Part shown: positions 43,555 through 56,300 of the stretch, piece after piece
Position numbering within the stretch: the stretch's first letter is position 1
Layout: the number at the start of each line of letters is the position of its first letter
Origin: Polytrichum commune
Lineage: Eukaryota; Streptophyta; Polytrichopsida; Polytrichales; Polytrichaceae
Direction: 5' to 3'
Length of the DNA: 64,000 bases
NCBI GenBank assembly: GCA_950295325.1
Contig: OX485806.1
Coordinates: forward strand, 24,676,001 to 24,740,000
Position numbers and translations under genes: made by a program
Notes under the pieces: generated by a model
The model's input: the letters and a program-made list of their open reading frames with translations, nothing else
Database searches by the model: none
Told to the model about the DNA's origin: nothing

Positions 43555-43990
43555 TGGCTCAATCACATTCTTCTAGTTGGAAATGTTTAATTCTAACTTG
43601 ATTCATTCATCCGTTCTTTTAGTCGGAATAATCTAATATCAACTCAATTCATCTATCCATCAAAAGTTGTCTAATTCCTATGAATAACATGCATACGTTG
43701 GGGGTTGTCTAGCTATGTTTCACATCTTTTGGTTGGAGCTGTCTAACTCCAATGGGGGGAGGGGTTCAAACTCCCAATTGGAGTTGTCTAACTCCAACAT
43801 AGAAGATCTTCCATCAGGAGCTATCTAACTCATGTACACAAATTCTTTCACGGGCTGGTCTAGCCATTGTGTACCACTCTTTCTTGGATTGTCCAACCCA
43901 CATGCACAATTCATTATTGGGTTGTCTGACCCATTAATTTCTTCCTCTGGAGTTGTCTGACTCCAATCATCTTGTGCTCACATGCTAATT
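43555..43990 (+). repeat. Array of small hairpins with a GTCT loop
   Basis: Short inverted repeats follow one another: GGAGCT-GTCT-AACTCC, GGAGTT-GTCT-AACTCC, GGATT-GTCC-AACCC, GGGTT-GTCT-GACCC, GGAGTT-GTCT-GACTCC, with weaker versions upstream. The loop is nearly constant (GTCT/ATCT/GTCC) while the stems change together and still pair. Spacer length varies from 25 to 60 bp. Similar single units occur at about 61830-61872. No gene is seen here. Confidence 0.65.
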
Positions 43991-44965
43991 ACAACAAAAT
44001 ATGGTTAGTCGTCAATATGCCATAATCAACCAACAATTCTCTCAAGCAAGGTACATCACAATATGACTATTTAGTGTGTTTGTGTTAGCTCTTTCAAGTC
44101 TATCTTGGTCTCACTTAGACTCCCCCATTTAATTGACCCCTAATTGCTCAAGCAAATTTTCCCGTTCATTAGTTGATCACAAACTTAGACTTCTCAATCC
44201 ATCTCACCTTTCTACAAAGTTGTGGAAGCTCGTTTCTAGATCACATCCACACAGTCATTATGTTCAAAAACATTCATAGGCTTCACAATAGGAGTTTTAA
44301 TCAATTTTGACGCTAAGAGAATGACATAATATATTCAAGGGTCCAACATTTGTCAAAATCGTCACAAACTATGTGCTTCCAATCTATGAAAGCGCTGCAA
44401 ATAATACATACATTCAAAAAACTCAAGTAATTGTAGATTAAGGTAACAAAGGATCTAAATTTGTCTCAATCCATTCAAGCTACGCCTCCCAAGCATGGTC
44501 TTGAACTCAAAAATCGGTCATTGAAGGTAGACAACACTTATTCAAACACTCTTTATTATAATACATGTATTAGAGTTGTACGTGGTTCTATGTGGCTCCA
44601 AAAACAAATTTCAAGAAAGACTTGTGTTTAAAAGAGATTGGATTGTGTGGTCAAAATGCTACATGACCATGCTAAGCTCAATAGTCAACATGATTGGGAA
44701 GAACCTTGATGATCATTTAACGAGAAGAACATCACTTTGATATTGCTTGAATAACATACGAGCTCTGAAAATGATATGGAAGGTGACTCTGACTTCGATT
44801 TGGATTTGCTAACTATCTCGTACTAAGCTTCCTCACGTGTTATATATCCTAGGAGAAGTGGGTTTGTCGGAAAAAGTAACCATTTTAAGACCCATCTTGG
44901 ACTAAGCTTACTCACATGTTATATATGTCCTAGGAGAAGTGGGTTAGTTGGAAAAAGTAACCATT
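43991..44965. other. Gene-free interval
   Basis: No gene. A segment starting AGCTTCCTCACGTGTTATAT at about 44826 is repeated near 44907 (local duplication of about 80 bp). Confidence 0.45.
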
Positions 44966-45135
44966 TAAGACCCATCTACCTTACGGGTTAAGTGACCCCT
45001 TGTAAGACTTGGTCACCAAGCCCAAACCAACGACAAATAAGATAGGCAAGATAAAACTTGGAAAGTAGGAACCCGAAGAGGATACGTAGGTAAAAAAAGT
45101 AGTCCACACTACACTAGCCCACTTAACTTAGTTAG
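44966..45135 (+). repeat. Third copy of the ~200-bp repeat
   Basis: Shares AAGACTTGGTCACCAAGCCCAA, CAACGACAAA and ACACTAGCCCA with 42745-43260. It ends shortly before a G-run at about 45147-45165. Confidence 0.7.
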
Positions 45136-45869
45136 TTGAAGAAGGGGGGGGGGGGGGGGTTGTGGTCCCGGGAGGGAAGGCCGGCCCGGGTCCTTCGCGG
45201 GCCCCTAATTGTAGCCCGCGGAACCATGCTGTCCCGTCTTTTGCTGTCGCCTCTTCTTAGATTCATCACTTCGCCATAGCCATCTCACTCATCACATTCC
45301 CTTCCTTTCCTACAAACCCTTGCTCCCTCGGACGCTATTGCCAAGGTCGCAATCTTCCCCCCCCCCCCCCACCCTCCGTTTTGCCCACTCGTGCTGGTCT
45401 CGCTTCGCCGTGGTCGGATTCTTCAGTTCGCATCTCGCCGTAATTCGCAGCTCCTCTTTTGGTTCAGTAGTGGTTGAGTTTGCTTGTTCGTTTGGTCGGG
45501 GGGGTTTTCGTAGTTTGATGAGGGATTGGATGTGCGTGGATGTGGTTGGGCTTTGGATTTGGAGCTAGGATTGGTCCTTGAGGCGGTTCAGTTCTTTTCG
45601 TTATGCTTTTCGTTAGCGACGTCACTCTCGCACTTTATCACTACGTGGCTGGCTGAATATTTAGGGTTTGATTGATTGGGTTTTGCAGTTTGCATCCTTG
45701 GGGCCGGCCTCAGTCGATTTTGGTTCGTCAGTAGACTGGTGCAGGTGTTGGTGAGATTGAAATAAGCGGTTGGTTCTGGAGACAAATTTAGAGGGGACGG
45801 TATTGGGAGTTGGGTTTGGAGTTGCACAAGGAGGAGCCATCAGAAGTTGTGGAGGAGCGTGGAGCAACG
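45136..45869 (+). promoter_or_regulatory. Probable ARL8 promoter and 5-prime leader region
   Basis: A G-run (about 45147), a GC-rich patch (CCGGCCCGGG) and a C-run (about 45357) precede a more balanced leader before the ATG at 45870. No box is assignable. Open frames crossing this interval do not align with known proteins. Confidence 0.4.
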
Positions 45870-47939
45870 ATGGGTATATGGGATGCCTTTCTCAATTGGC
45901 TCCGAAGGTATGTGTAGTCATGTGAATTCAATGGATTTGGATACGAGTATATGAGAATTATATGGATTTGGGGATGTTTTCGTCGATATAGGGTTTGCAG
46001 CTCCAAATCAATAGATTTTGGCATGCCGGAGATGAAGGAAAGGTTGATCAAGTGTAGCAATTAGGTAGGTAGGCGCAAGTGGTGATAACTTGTAGGGAAA
46101 GTCTGAATAGTGTGATACACGTCAATGGAATTGGGGATGAGTTCATTAGGGGTGTGAGCTTAATTACACACGTGTTTGTTGTGAAATGTTTGTTTGCAGC
46201 CTATTTTTCAAGCAAGAGATGGAATTATCCCTGATTGGTCTGCAAAACGCTGGGAAAACGTCGCTTGTAAATGTCATCGCGGTTAGTTCCGTTGCCTTGC
46301 CCCTCTTAGATTGGAAACTTTCTGTTTAGGTAACTTGCAGGTTGGCTTACTTGGCTTCGAGTCCATCTCTGGGTGCTTTAGTCTTCTGCATTGCGATGTT
46401 CATATCATACAATAGGAAATAACTCATGTGAAGCCATTTGATGGACACTATCTGGGCATCCTGTTTATTCTCGTCTTGAAGCCATCGTGTGAGATACCAG
46501 CCTGTGCTGGTTACGGTAGCGAGTCTGGAAGAGGTGGTCTTCAGACACACATGTGAAGGATATTAAAAAGGACATCCACTTTGTCCTCCTCTTTATGGGA
46601 CGTATACGAGCAAACGAGTGTTATAAAGTTGTCTGTTGATCGAATCAAATGTATTCATTGATGTGTTTCAATCATATTCAATGTCCAGTATTCTTGGCCA
46701 AATTAGTCCTTTCTTAGTTTTGCAAGTTTTTTCAAAAGTCACAAACAGTTGTTCTGCAATCCTGGTGTCTGTTATTCTACACGCCTGGTCTAAACTGGAG
46801 ACTTCTGGAATGCAGACTGGTGGTTACAGCGAAGACATGATTCCTACAGTAAGTTCATCTCTCTTCATTCCACTCTGTGATTTTCATTGTCATGTCCGTC
46901 TAGTGCTGTTTCATGTTTTTTAATAATATCAAATGGTTGAGAACCACTTGGGTAATGATGTTGATGAAGTTTTGGGTCGATAATCCTCTTATGTTCTGTT
47001 TTCCTAGTAGCTCATTTTATTGGTTTGGTTGGAACATCCTATTCAGTCTATTCTCAAGCAGTTTTGTCTTAATGTGACAGAGTGCCTTTTCACCTGTTGG
47101 AAAATAGTCATCGACATTTCCTATTTTTAATGCGAGGAATCAATTATGTTGGAGCCTGTTTTTTTATTAGTGTCTGGTACTATTTGCAGGTGGGATTTAA
47201 TATGCGGAAAGTGTCAAAGGGAAATGTAACAATAAAGCTCTGGGACTTGGGAGGTCAACCACGTTTCCGCAGCATGTGGGAGCGGTATTGCCGGGGAGTG
47301 TCCGCCATTGTGTATGTTTCCCCCTTTGAATTTATTAATAAGTGTCCTGTATGTATATCTTGACCATTGCCTTGCTTTCTTCAATTAGCACTTTGAAGAC
47401 TCCTTGAGTGCGTAATTATGTCAGCATTTGAGCATACAATTTCTGAAGGTGGTGATCTGTTGTATGGCAGCTATGTGGTTGATGCAGCAGACAGGGACAA
47501 TATTGTCATTTCTAGGAACGAGCTGCATGATCTGCTTAACAAGTCTTCTCTTGGTGGCATTCCACTTCTAGTGCTGGGCAACAAGATTGACAAGCCTGAA
47601 GCAATCTCAAAGCCGGCTCTTATTGATCAAATGTATGATGTCTTACTCTTTAGAACTAGTCTATTGATTGTCCTACTACCTCTTATTATCTGCAGATTCT
47701 AGGAACTATCATCTTATGTTCAGATTGACAGGTAATTGTTGGATATTCTGAGATGTCTTTGTGTACATTTTTAAAATTATGTTAGTCTGACAAACAGTTT
47801 TGATTGGGTGTGGGGTCACAGGGGCTTAGCAGGCCTGAATGACAGAGAGGTTGCCTGCTACACCATCTCCTGCAAGAACTCCACAAACATTGACGTTGTC
47901 ATTGACTGGCTTGTAAAGCACTCAAAGACTAAAAGCTGA
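45870..47939 (+). CDS. ARL8: ADP-ribosylation factor-like GTPase ARL8
   Basis: Six exons join in phase: 45870-45907, 46200-46281, 46816-46848, 47190-47311, 47471-47632 and 47822-47939, giving 184 residues, the usual length of ARL8. The N terminus [13 protein letters not shown] is the typical ARL8 amphipathic helix (not a myristoylated ARF start). G boxes: GLQNAGKTS (P loop), IPTVGFNM (switch I), [13 protein letters not shown] (switch II, G3), NKID (G4), SCKNSTNI (G5). The [16 protein letters not shown] block and the C-terminal [10 protein letters not shown] are characteristic. ARL8 GTPases act on late endosomes, lysosomes or vacuoles and in vesicle transport along the cytoskeleton; some plant ARL8 proteins also support tobamovirus replication complexes. 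The frame is intact with no odd residues. Intron 3 and intron 4 starts both use regular GT donors. Highest-confidence call with psaD. Confidence 0.96.
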
Positions 47940-50352
47940 TTGCATCATTCTATTAGAGGGATTGGTCTTTGACATATAGGTTGTAACACGAGCTTGAAAA
48001 TAAGCTTTACTGTGTTGTAGCTGCTCCTCAAGGTTGTAACAGAACTGTTGGTTTGCTCTGTACGTGCTACTTGAAAGATCTCACAAGAAGAGTGGAGGAC
48101 TCTTCTATAGGGTGGAGAATTGTTAGATATCCCTTGATTTGGTCAGGAAGATGTGTAGGTCTTTGTCCAGATTCTTTTTTTTAGGGCATTCATTGCCATG
48201 TGTATACAACTCCACGTTCTTCAAACAAAGAAGTTTGTATGTATACCTGATCGTTTTGTCATTAAAATTGCCTAGTTCTTTCACTGTTCATTCTCAATCT
48301 CAAACTAGTCCAGATCCTAGTTGCTAGATGAGACAGGACTTTTCATTTTCGATTGAAATTCCACAATATTAGGCATTTGCTGTCAGTTGGGAATATGTCT
48401 GAGATGGATGTTGGGATTATTGCTGGTTCCATGACAACAGTCTGTTTCAAGATTCTTTCTGGCCATTGGGTCTTATCTCCAGAAACTTTATTGATCCATG
48501 TATAATCTCTGTCCTGAGAGAGGAGGTTTGAAGACACAAAAGTGCTTTTCATATGTATATGTGATGTAAGATCGATTTGCATCAGTAGTTATAGATTCGA
48601 GAAGAATATAGCAAGAACCGAGTTCCTGGCTGAGTCAAGCATTTCCAGCTTACATAGCAGGCAAGCATGAATTTAGTTGAGCCCAGAAATCTGATACTAT
48701 TAGGAGGAATATTGCTGGGATTATACAACAGAAAACTCCCCCCACTGTCTCAAGAGAGGAGGCTGCCAGGTGCTCAGGAGCTTTCTTGAAGTAATACAAG
48801 GAACACTACTGCAATGCAAGTCTCCAGGTGGTTTCTGAGAGCAAGGCCTTCAGCTCTTTGCAATTATTCACTTCCAAAAATTTTCACAACCTGCTTCCGA
48901 TGGTGATGAACAATCTTTGGAAAGGAGATTGTTGTATTTCATTTGTACTTTTCCAGGGAGAAGAAGGAGAGTAGGTAGTTCACAAGTTACAAGTCTTCAG
49001 TGCCCACAAGCTTACTAAGGCTTGTGTGGCAGTACAACGAGCTAGATGCTGGTGTCAGAAGACCATTTATTGACAAGCTTTTATGAACAGAAGTTATTGA
49101 CTTTGAGTTAGATGAGAGAAGAGTTAGGGATGTTACTGTTGGTCAGGTTAGCACCACATCCAGGTTGACTCCCATCTTGAGTGGTGATGAAAGTTCCTAG
49201 TGGGCTAGAATTTTATTACCCAGTGGCACATATGAATCAGTTATCACCGATAGTGGGTCCCAATGTGAGAAGGATTTTTTGAAAATGGGGCACTACAAGC
49301 AGAGAAAAAACATTCTCATATTGGTCGTCTATTTATTTAATCATTTGAAATTGACTCGTAAGTGGGTTAGTCATCGGAACACCTAGATGCTTGAGAATGG
49401 AAGGCAGTTACTGCGTACATAGGTTGGTTCTCGTAATTTTTTAGATACATGGAAGGTTGGTTGAGAGCAAACCCCCTTCAAGCCGATTTCTTTTTTGCAT
49501 TTGAGCCGTGTGGCCCGGAATACTTGACTTTTGTCATGACGTGGATCGCTTGTTTTTATGTTATTTTAAAAAATTAAAAATTTTCTTTCCTCTTGCTACA
49601 TCTATTTTGGCATGGAAGAGGGGTACTAGTGTTAATGAATCAAGTTCCGATAGGCCACCTAATAAACAAGGAATGAACAAACCCAGGAGCTGGCCTAACA
49701 TGACCTGGGTTCTCATTCTATTCTAGCTATTCAATTGTTGAAACAAATTGGGGAGGGAGGCTATACTTAGCGCAGGAATGTGATTGCAACATTTCTTGAC
49801 TGCCACATAGGTAAACTCTCAATTCTTCGTATCATTCAAGTTGCATGGTAATGGTCTTAGTGAATGTAAGTGGTAAGCTTAAAATAGCAAGGACGGTAGT
49901 GAAAGAGAGGGGGTCAGCCGAACCTGATGAACCTTAACTGCTCCTCAATGTTGACTCTCCATTTGTTTTACACTTAACAGTCGTGATGTGAAGGGTATTA
50001 AATGGATGAAACTGCCCCTTAACTACGACTTCAGGATGCGAAGAGGTGTGTTTAAAGTGTGTTTTTGGAGCAGTCAGGAGCTCATCTTCATAGCGTTCCT
50101 GCAAGTGGTTTTACATTCAGGAACCTCATATCGAGTTTCCAATTGCTTTGCTACTGGGAATACCAGTTTTCTCATTTTTTATGTGCTGTCTGTTTTGAGG
50201 GATTCTGGAGTGCCATCCACCCATTTGGGGCGATTTGAGATAAGACTCTCTTTCCGAGCCAGGCTATGCAGAATCATTGAAATCGTCCAGTGAAAGCACC
50301 AAAGTTATTTATCCACCCAATTTTGACCCAATTACTTTGAAGCTCCGGCGTC
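47940..50352. other. ARL8 3-prime flank, no further gene seen
   Basis: The ARL8 3-prime UTR should occupy the first few hundred bases. The remainder holds only short, unconserved frames. The last 200 bp are expected to contain the promoter and leader of the coiled-coil gene at 50353. Confidence 0.5.
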
Positions 50353-53300
50353 ATGTCTCGTGAGATTGAAGAAGATCAGTTTGCACACTATGTGAAGTTG
50401 GACGTGAAGAAGATTGAGGCTGTCCATGGCTTTGACCAACTTGTGTCCCAAAGCCAGATCAAAAAAGAGCGTGGTCAATATGTCAGACAGAAGTATGAAG
50501 CTTTGTGTTCCTTCTTCATACACAACAATACTGACCAAAAGTGCTAGCTATACCTATCTTTGTTGGGTGGTTCTTATTTGTGTTTTTAGAAGTAAGTTTT
50601 GTGTTCCTTCTTTATACACAATACTGATCAAAAGGGCTAAGGTAAAGAGGCCTTTAAATGGGCACTTTTTTTAGCTCTGCACTCACTTCTTGTAGGATAT
50701 GAAACACGCAATTAGTGCAATATGATTGACAAATCCAAATTGTGGCCATAGCCTATTTCCTCATGATTTTTGGAGCTCATTTGCATATCTTATTTATTGT
50801 CAAAGTGAAGATTCTTGTGCTTATTGAATGGCCATATAGGTCCCCCCATTATATTCGCTATTAAGCCTAGAATGGCAAACAGATATTGAGCACATAGTCC
50901 AATCTCTTTTGAACACATCTTTTTTGGTGTCTGTTCTCAAATCCACACCTAACCACACACCACTCAAATATAGCTGTCTGATGAGAAAAAGTGATCATGA
51001 AATGCCCGCTTACCTTATCTTTGTTGGTGGTTCCTATTTGTGTTTTAGCTCAATGGAAATCTTTTGAAGTATATGACATTCTTTAAGTGTACTCATGTGA
51101 CATTTTTGCAGATTCGAGGACCTTCGAGCATTGCTTGGCAGAAGGCTAATGGACGAAAAGAGGATTGTGGCCGACTGCGAGGACTTTGTGGACCAACTGA
51201 AGGTCAATTTTGTTGTTTTACTTTGCGTGTACTGGGCTGCTGTCAGTGCTTTCATCCTTCCCTAGCCTAGACGTGCCCTAGAAAGACACCTTTCTCTCTG
51301 CATCCACTTTTTGTAGGATATGAAACACACAATCAGTGCAAGGTGATTAGCAAATCCTAATTGTGCCCGTAGCCATTTGCCTCTGAAGTTTTGGAGCTCA
51401 TATCATTATCAAAGTGAAGATTCTTGTGCTCACTAAGTTGTCATATAGGTCCTATAGCTCATATAGCTCATATAGGTCCCCCCAATCATGTTGATTATTA
51501 AGCCTAGAATGATTAGCATATTTTGAGCACGTAGTCCAATCTCTTGTAAACACATGTCTTTTTGGTGTCAGTTCTTAGATCCACACCTACCCATTTATCA
51601 CTCAAATATAGGTATCCAGATTATTGTTGTCTTCAATTTAGGTATGTCTACCTTATGTTCACAGAGTACACAGTACACGATGTAATGGAAAATGATTCAC
51701 CTAAGCACTATCCTAGTTTTATGTTTCCATATGTGGTCTAAATCATCAGAAGGTATTCTGAAAAATGAGTTATCCTTAACATGTTGTGGTGAAGAGAATA
51801 ACTATGTTTTCAGGTGGCCCATACCTTGGGGTGTGTTTCTAGATTTTACTTTCTCAAGTACGATAGTATACACCTGGAGCATGTATTGTGAAATTCCTGT
51901 AAACTTGACCTGGAGAATGCATTGTGAAATAAATGTAAACTTGATCTGTACACCGCTCCATCTTACCGTTGTGATATACCAACAGTCATTCCAGTGATTT
52001 CCAGTACATAGGATTAGGGATGTTTGGGGGTGGACATGTTGAGTTGATTTGGACCTTATTGTGGATCGCAGAAAGGAAAGGAAGATTTAAGGAAGTTATT
52101 GAAGGCATCCGAAGAAGATGCTGTAGCATTGGAGTTGATAAAGGAGGATGCCGAGCAAGCCGACGGTGAAGCCAATCTTGCAAGGCAACTTCTTCATCTT
52201 AGGAAGTTGATGATGCATCTCAAAAAAGTCTGGCTTGTGGATAATCGCGCAATTCTGCATACCCTGTTTGCATGTGAGTCTTGATAATTGGTTGATAAAA
52301 TTTATGAGAGGATTTGAGAATAGTTTAACACCCCTGTTAGTTTCCAAATGATAAGGTCATTGGGGTGCATGCCCAATCTTAGCTGCTTTGAAGAGGACAC
52401 GATTTGTAACACCTGATTCATACGCTATTTAGGTTGTTGTCGAATGCATTCAACTTAAGCTTGTCAGTAAGACTTAAAGGAATCTGAGGATAATCTTGAA
52501 TCCCTAACAACTGAATTATTTTAAACTGATCTCTCCTAGCTACAATGAGAAAATAAGCAATACGAGTGTTTCAATTTCTAATTGAATATTGTGCAAGCAG
52601 GGAGAGGGAGCAAAACCTGCTTTTGGAGTCTTCTGAGCTGATGCGGATTCGAGATGACTACAAGAAGAAGATTGAAGAAATTGAGCACGACTATCATGAG
52701 GCCCTTGCTCCAGTCATAGGGCGTATGCATGTCAGTCACCTCTTTGTTCTTTCTTTAAATTGAGCATATTTATGTTAGAATGATAAAATGTGTCCACTTT
52801 GGGGTTGATTTTTGGGCACATTTTCTCATTTTATCTATGTCCCCTCACTCTCCTCTTCATTATTCTGGAAGGTGGCAGAAAGTAGAAAGAGGACAAAGTC
52901 CAGCTGGGACAGTTGTGTGTCCACTTTGGGGTTGATTTTATGCAAAGTCTTTTTCTTTTTCTTGTATGATCATACAGGTCCCCCCCCCAATTGTTTTGAC
53001 TATTGAACCTAGATTAATGAACAAATTTTGAGCATGTAGTCCAGTCTCTTTCAAACACGCTATGCCCTTTTTGGTGTCTGTTCTTAGATCCACACCTAAC
53101 TACACATCACTTAAACATAAGGTCTCTAATTAAGGATAGTAACTGAGTTAGGCCCAATTATCTTAACATTGATGATACAAGTATGGATACCGATCTGTTT
53201 GACATGGGTGACAAAGTGTGTTGCAGTTGGAGATCAAGACTGCAGGCCAGGAAATAGTTGATGATTTGGCTAAATCAGAAACCACTACCGAGGAGGTGCG

Positions 53301-56300
53301 ATCACTCATGTAAATTTGGGAAACCCGTCAAAAAGTCTTTCCTGCTTGTTTTGTTGAAATGCTATTTGTGTGCCTGGACCACATTTCTACATTTCCAAAA
53401 ATTTTGAGCATTTCTATATACGCGCGATCCCTACAAGTTGTGATGCAACAATGAGAAAAAGTTTATGTTTTAGATCTGGGATCTGAATGAAAGAAGATTG
53501 GCGATTTGTTTGACAGATTGAACAAGCAAAACAGAAACTTGAACAAGTGACTGATGAACTAAAAGTAGTAAAAAACAATTTAGGCGAGGTGCAAACTAAA
53601 CTGGGCACCCTTGAAGGGCAGCCAGAGAGATATCGCAAACAAGTAAGAAGACAACCATATTTTCCTATTGAACTGTTTTGTACGTATACTATCTTCATGT
53701 GATTCCTCCATTATTTCCTTTGCTGTTGGGGCTACCGCGTCTCATAAGATGATGTGATGCCTGTACATCAACAAAATAAACAAGAAAACGGTAGAACCAT
53801 GAGGCTCTGTCCTTTACTATGAAAGACTACAATTGTAGATGTCCACTTTGCTCATGCCAATCCATGGCTATTCATACAAAACCTTCCTTGGATTTTGTGC
53901 ACTTTCTTCTCAAATGCGGGTCAAGGATTGAAGCTACTCATTTATCACCCGAAAATTTTAAAATGAATAATCAAGAATAATCGCCGAAATAACTATAGTT
54001 AACTAGATTTCTTCCAATGCATTCAAATTTCTCTCTCTCTCTAGAGAGAGAGAAAGAGAGAGAGAATCCACATTAAATAAAGTGGACTAAAAATAACAAA
54101 AACAAGTAACGTTCAAGTGTGAACGCAAAGTGGTTAGAAAATTTGCTCTTGAAACGAAGAAGTTGATGCATAGTCTCTATCCTACTGACAAAGCCAACAA
54201 AGCATGTAATGCTGAAGAGATTTTCGACTGTTTGATGATTGTGCAGAGTGATATTTTGCTCAATGCACTAGTGTCTGTGAGAGCTCAGGACGCGAAATGG
54301 GGAGCGAAGGTGAATTTTTCTCAACTCTTGAATGATATCATTTAAACCCTTCTTTTCAAACTCTATTGAAAAAGTAGATTTATCCGCAAAGTCCTGCAAA
54401 GAGGGGCAAAACAAGGAATAGGGTGCCTCTTTGAAGGACTCTTCAATTAAGAGCTCATTAGAGCGTCTTGTGTTGTGAAAACATCGGTGAAATTTCTTGG
54501 ACCTCATTTAATTCAAAATACTTTTGAGAAAAAACTAGGATCTAAATTAGGGTCTCACCCATGGGACCTGGGCACCTCAAATCCTGGATTGGCCTATGTA
54601 AGGCTAGCTTGGCCCATTGATCCTAGTATGATGACCTAGAAAGCCGTGTTCTATCAATTTGGCCCTACTCTTTTCATATGTTAATCTAAGCCTTAAGAAA
54701 ACTTGAGTCACTTTATACATAACTTTCAAACTTACCTATAGCTAACTCACCCAGAGTTTGACCTAGACATAACAATATTCAGCTGCATGGTTGTGTTCCA
54801 TTCTATATTTAGCATCTGACATGGGCCTCCACCATCTTACCTTCATGGGAAGAAACTTAGACAATAGGAAGAAATTGACGCTGGTACAAACAATGAATAG
54901 TGCCGGTTTGAATAGTAAGAATATTGTGAATAGTGTCAGTAGTTTCAATGATAATTCTTCTATTAATAGTAATATCAAGGGAGCAATATTGGGATGAACA
55001 ATAATTACTGTGCATAGTGTTGGGAGCAAAACTCCACCCAAATTTCGAAGTTCAACTTGAATGTATGAAAAGTAAACAAACATTCCCAATATGTTTCGAG
55101 GGTCCATGAAATATAGTTGACATATTCCAAGGTCATGGAACCGACCCACATGGTTGAATAATGTTATGGAAACTTCACAAATAGTTTTAATGGGGCCCGA
55201 TTAAGGAGGCTCTCATGAAGGCAAGGAGAACACACATTCAGATAGATCTTGTGAAATTTTTGGGGATCATATTGTCTAGTAAACTTAACGGCTAGTATTT
55301 ATGTAGCTTTCAAGAGACCTGAACTGATCAGCAAGGTCAAAGCAAAGAAAATTGTTGTAGTATAATGTATTCGAGTTTGGACAAATGAGTGCATGAGTCT
55401 CTTGATCACTTGGCCATTTCTGTTTCAAATATTATACAATGCCTTGAAACTAGAAAGCAAAAATGTCTGGCAAGTTAACCCATGCTTTGCGATATTGTCC
55501 ATCGACTGATACTATTCAATTTCTCAATTTCTTTTGGGTGACCTTCGTCATTGCCAGCTTGTTTGGGCTAATAAAACTACGTTCTATCTGCCTTGCATTC
55601 TATGGTATATCACAATAATTTTGATGAAACTTAATTACCACTGAAATACAGTTGCTCATAATGCTGATGATGTATGGGGAATCTCTGCAATCCATTTCAG
55701 GTGAAAGAAATGGAGGCAGCAATCCAAAGCTTGAACCAATCAGCGAGAGAGAAGACGGAAGAGCGCGCAAGGTTGATGCTTAATTTTGACAAATTTAAAC
55801 TCCTGGCTGAGGAGAAGGTATATTTTAAACAACTAAGCATCTAAGAGGCACACAATCCAGGCCTCTTCCATGCACAGAAACGCGTATTTGAGTTACATGC
55901 TTCCACTTTAAGCCAATTGTGTTGAAAGTGACCTTGTCTAGAATGAATTCATCCATCTAGTGAAAATTTTAACTCTGTTAAATATCTTAATGCTATTGAA
56001 GAGTTGGATTCAAATACGCAGCTTGTGTGCCCTTGGATGCAATTATATATGTCGGATTTTGATCATTAATGTCACATATGAGTATATTTTGATTTTCTCC
56101 TTGACATAAGATTTTTTAAAGTAAAGTTTCAAATCCTTAAATATAGAGCACATAGTTTTTAGACTTGGTGTATATAGCCGTACATTTGCCCTGAAATGTC
56201 AATGGGTAAATTTTCCACTTGCCACTTTATTCAACATAATCCTAATACTTGGTATTACAAAACAAAAATGAGAAATTTTCATAGTTGGCTATGTCGTGCC

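Noticed and set aside
47693-47731. Possible small exon between ARL8 exons 5 and 6
   Set aside because: It has CTGCAG and GACAG/GTAATT borders, but inclusion breaks the conserved DQMGL junction of ARL8.
54130-54345. 71-residue frame with a domain-like look in the large intron
   Set aside because: Its 5-prime third lies in the inverted dispersed repeat and no family match was recognised; no splice sites link it to neighbouring exons.
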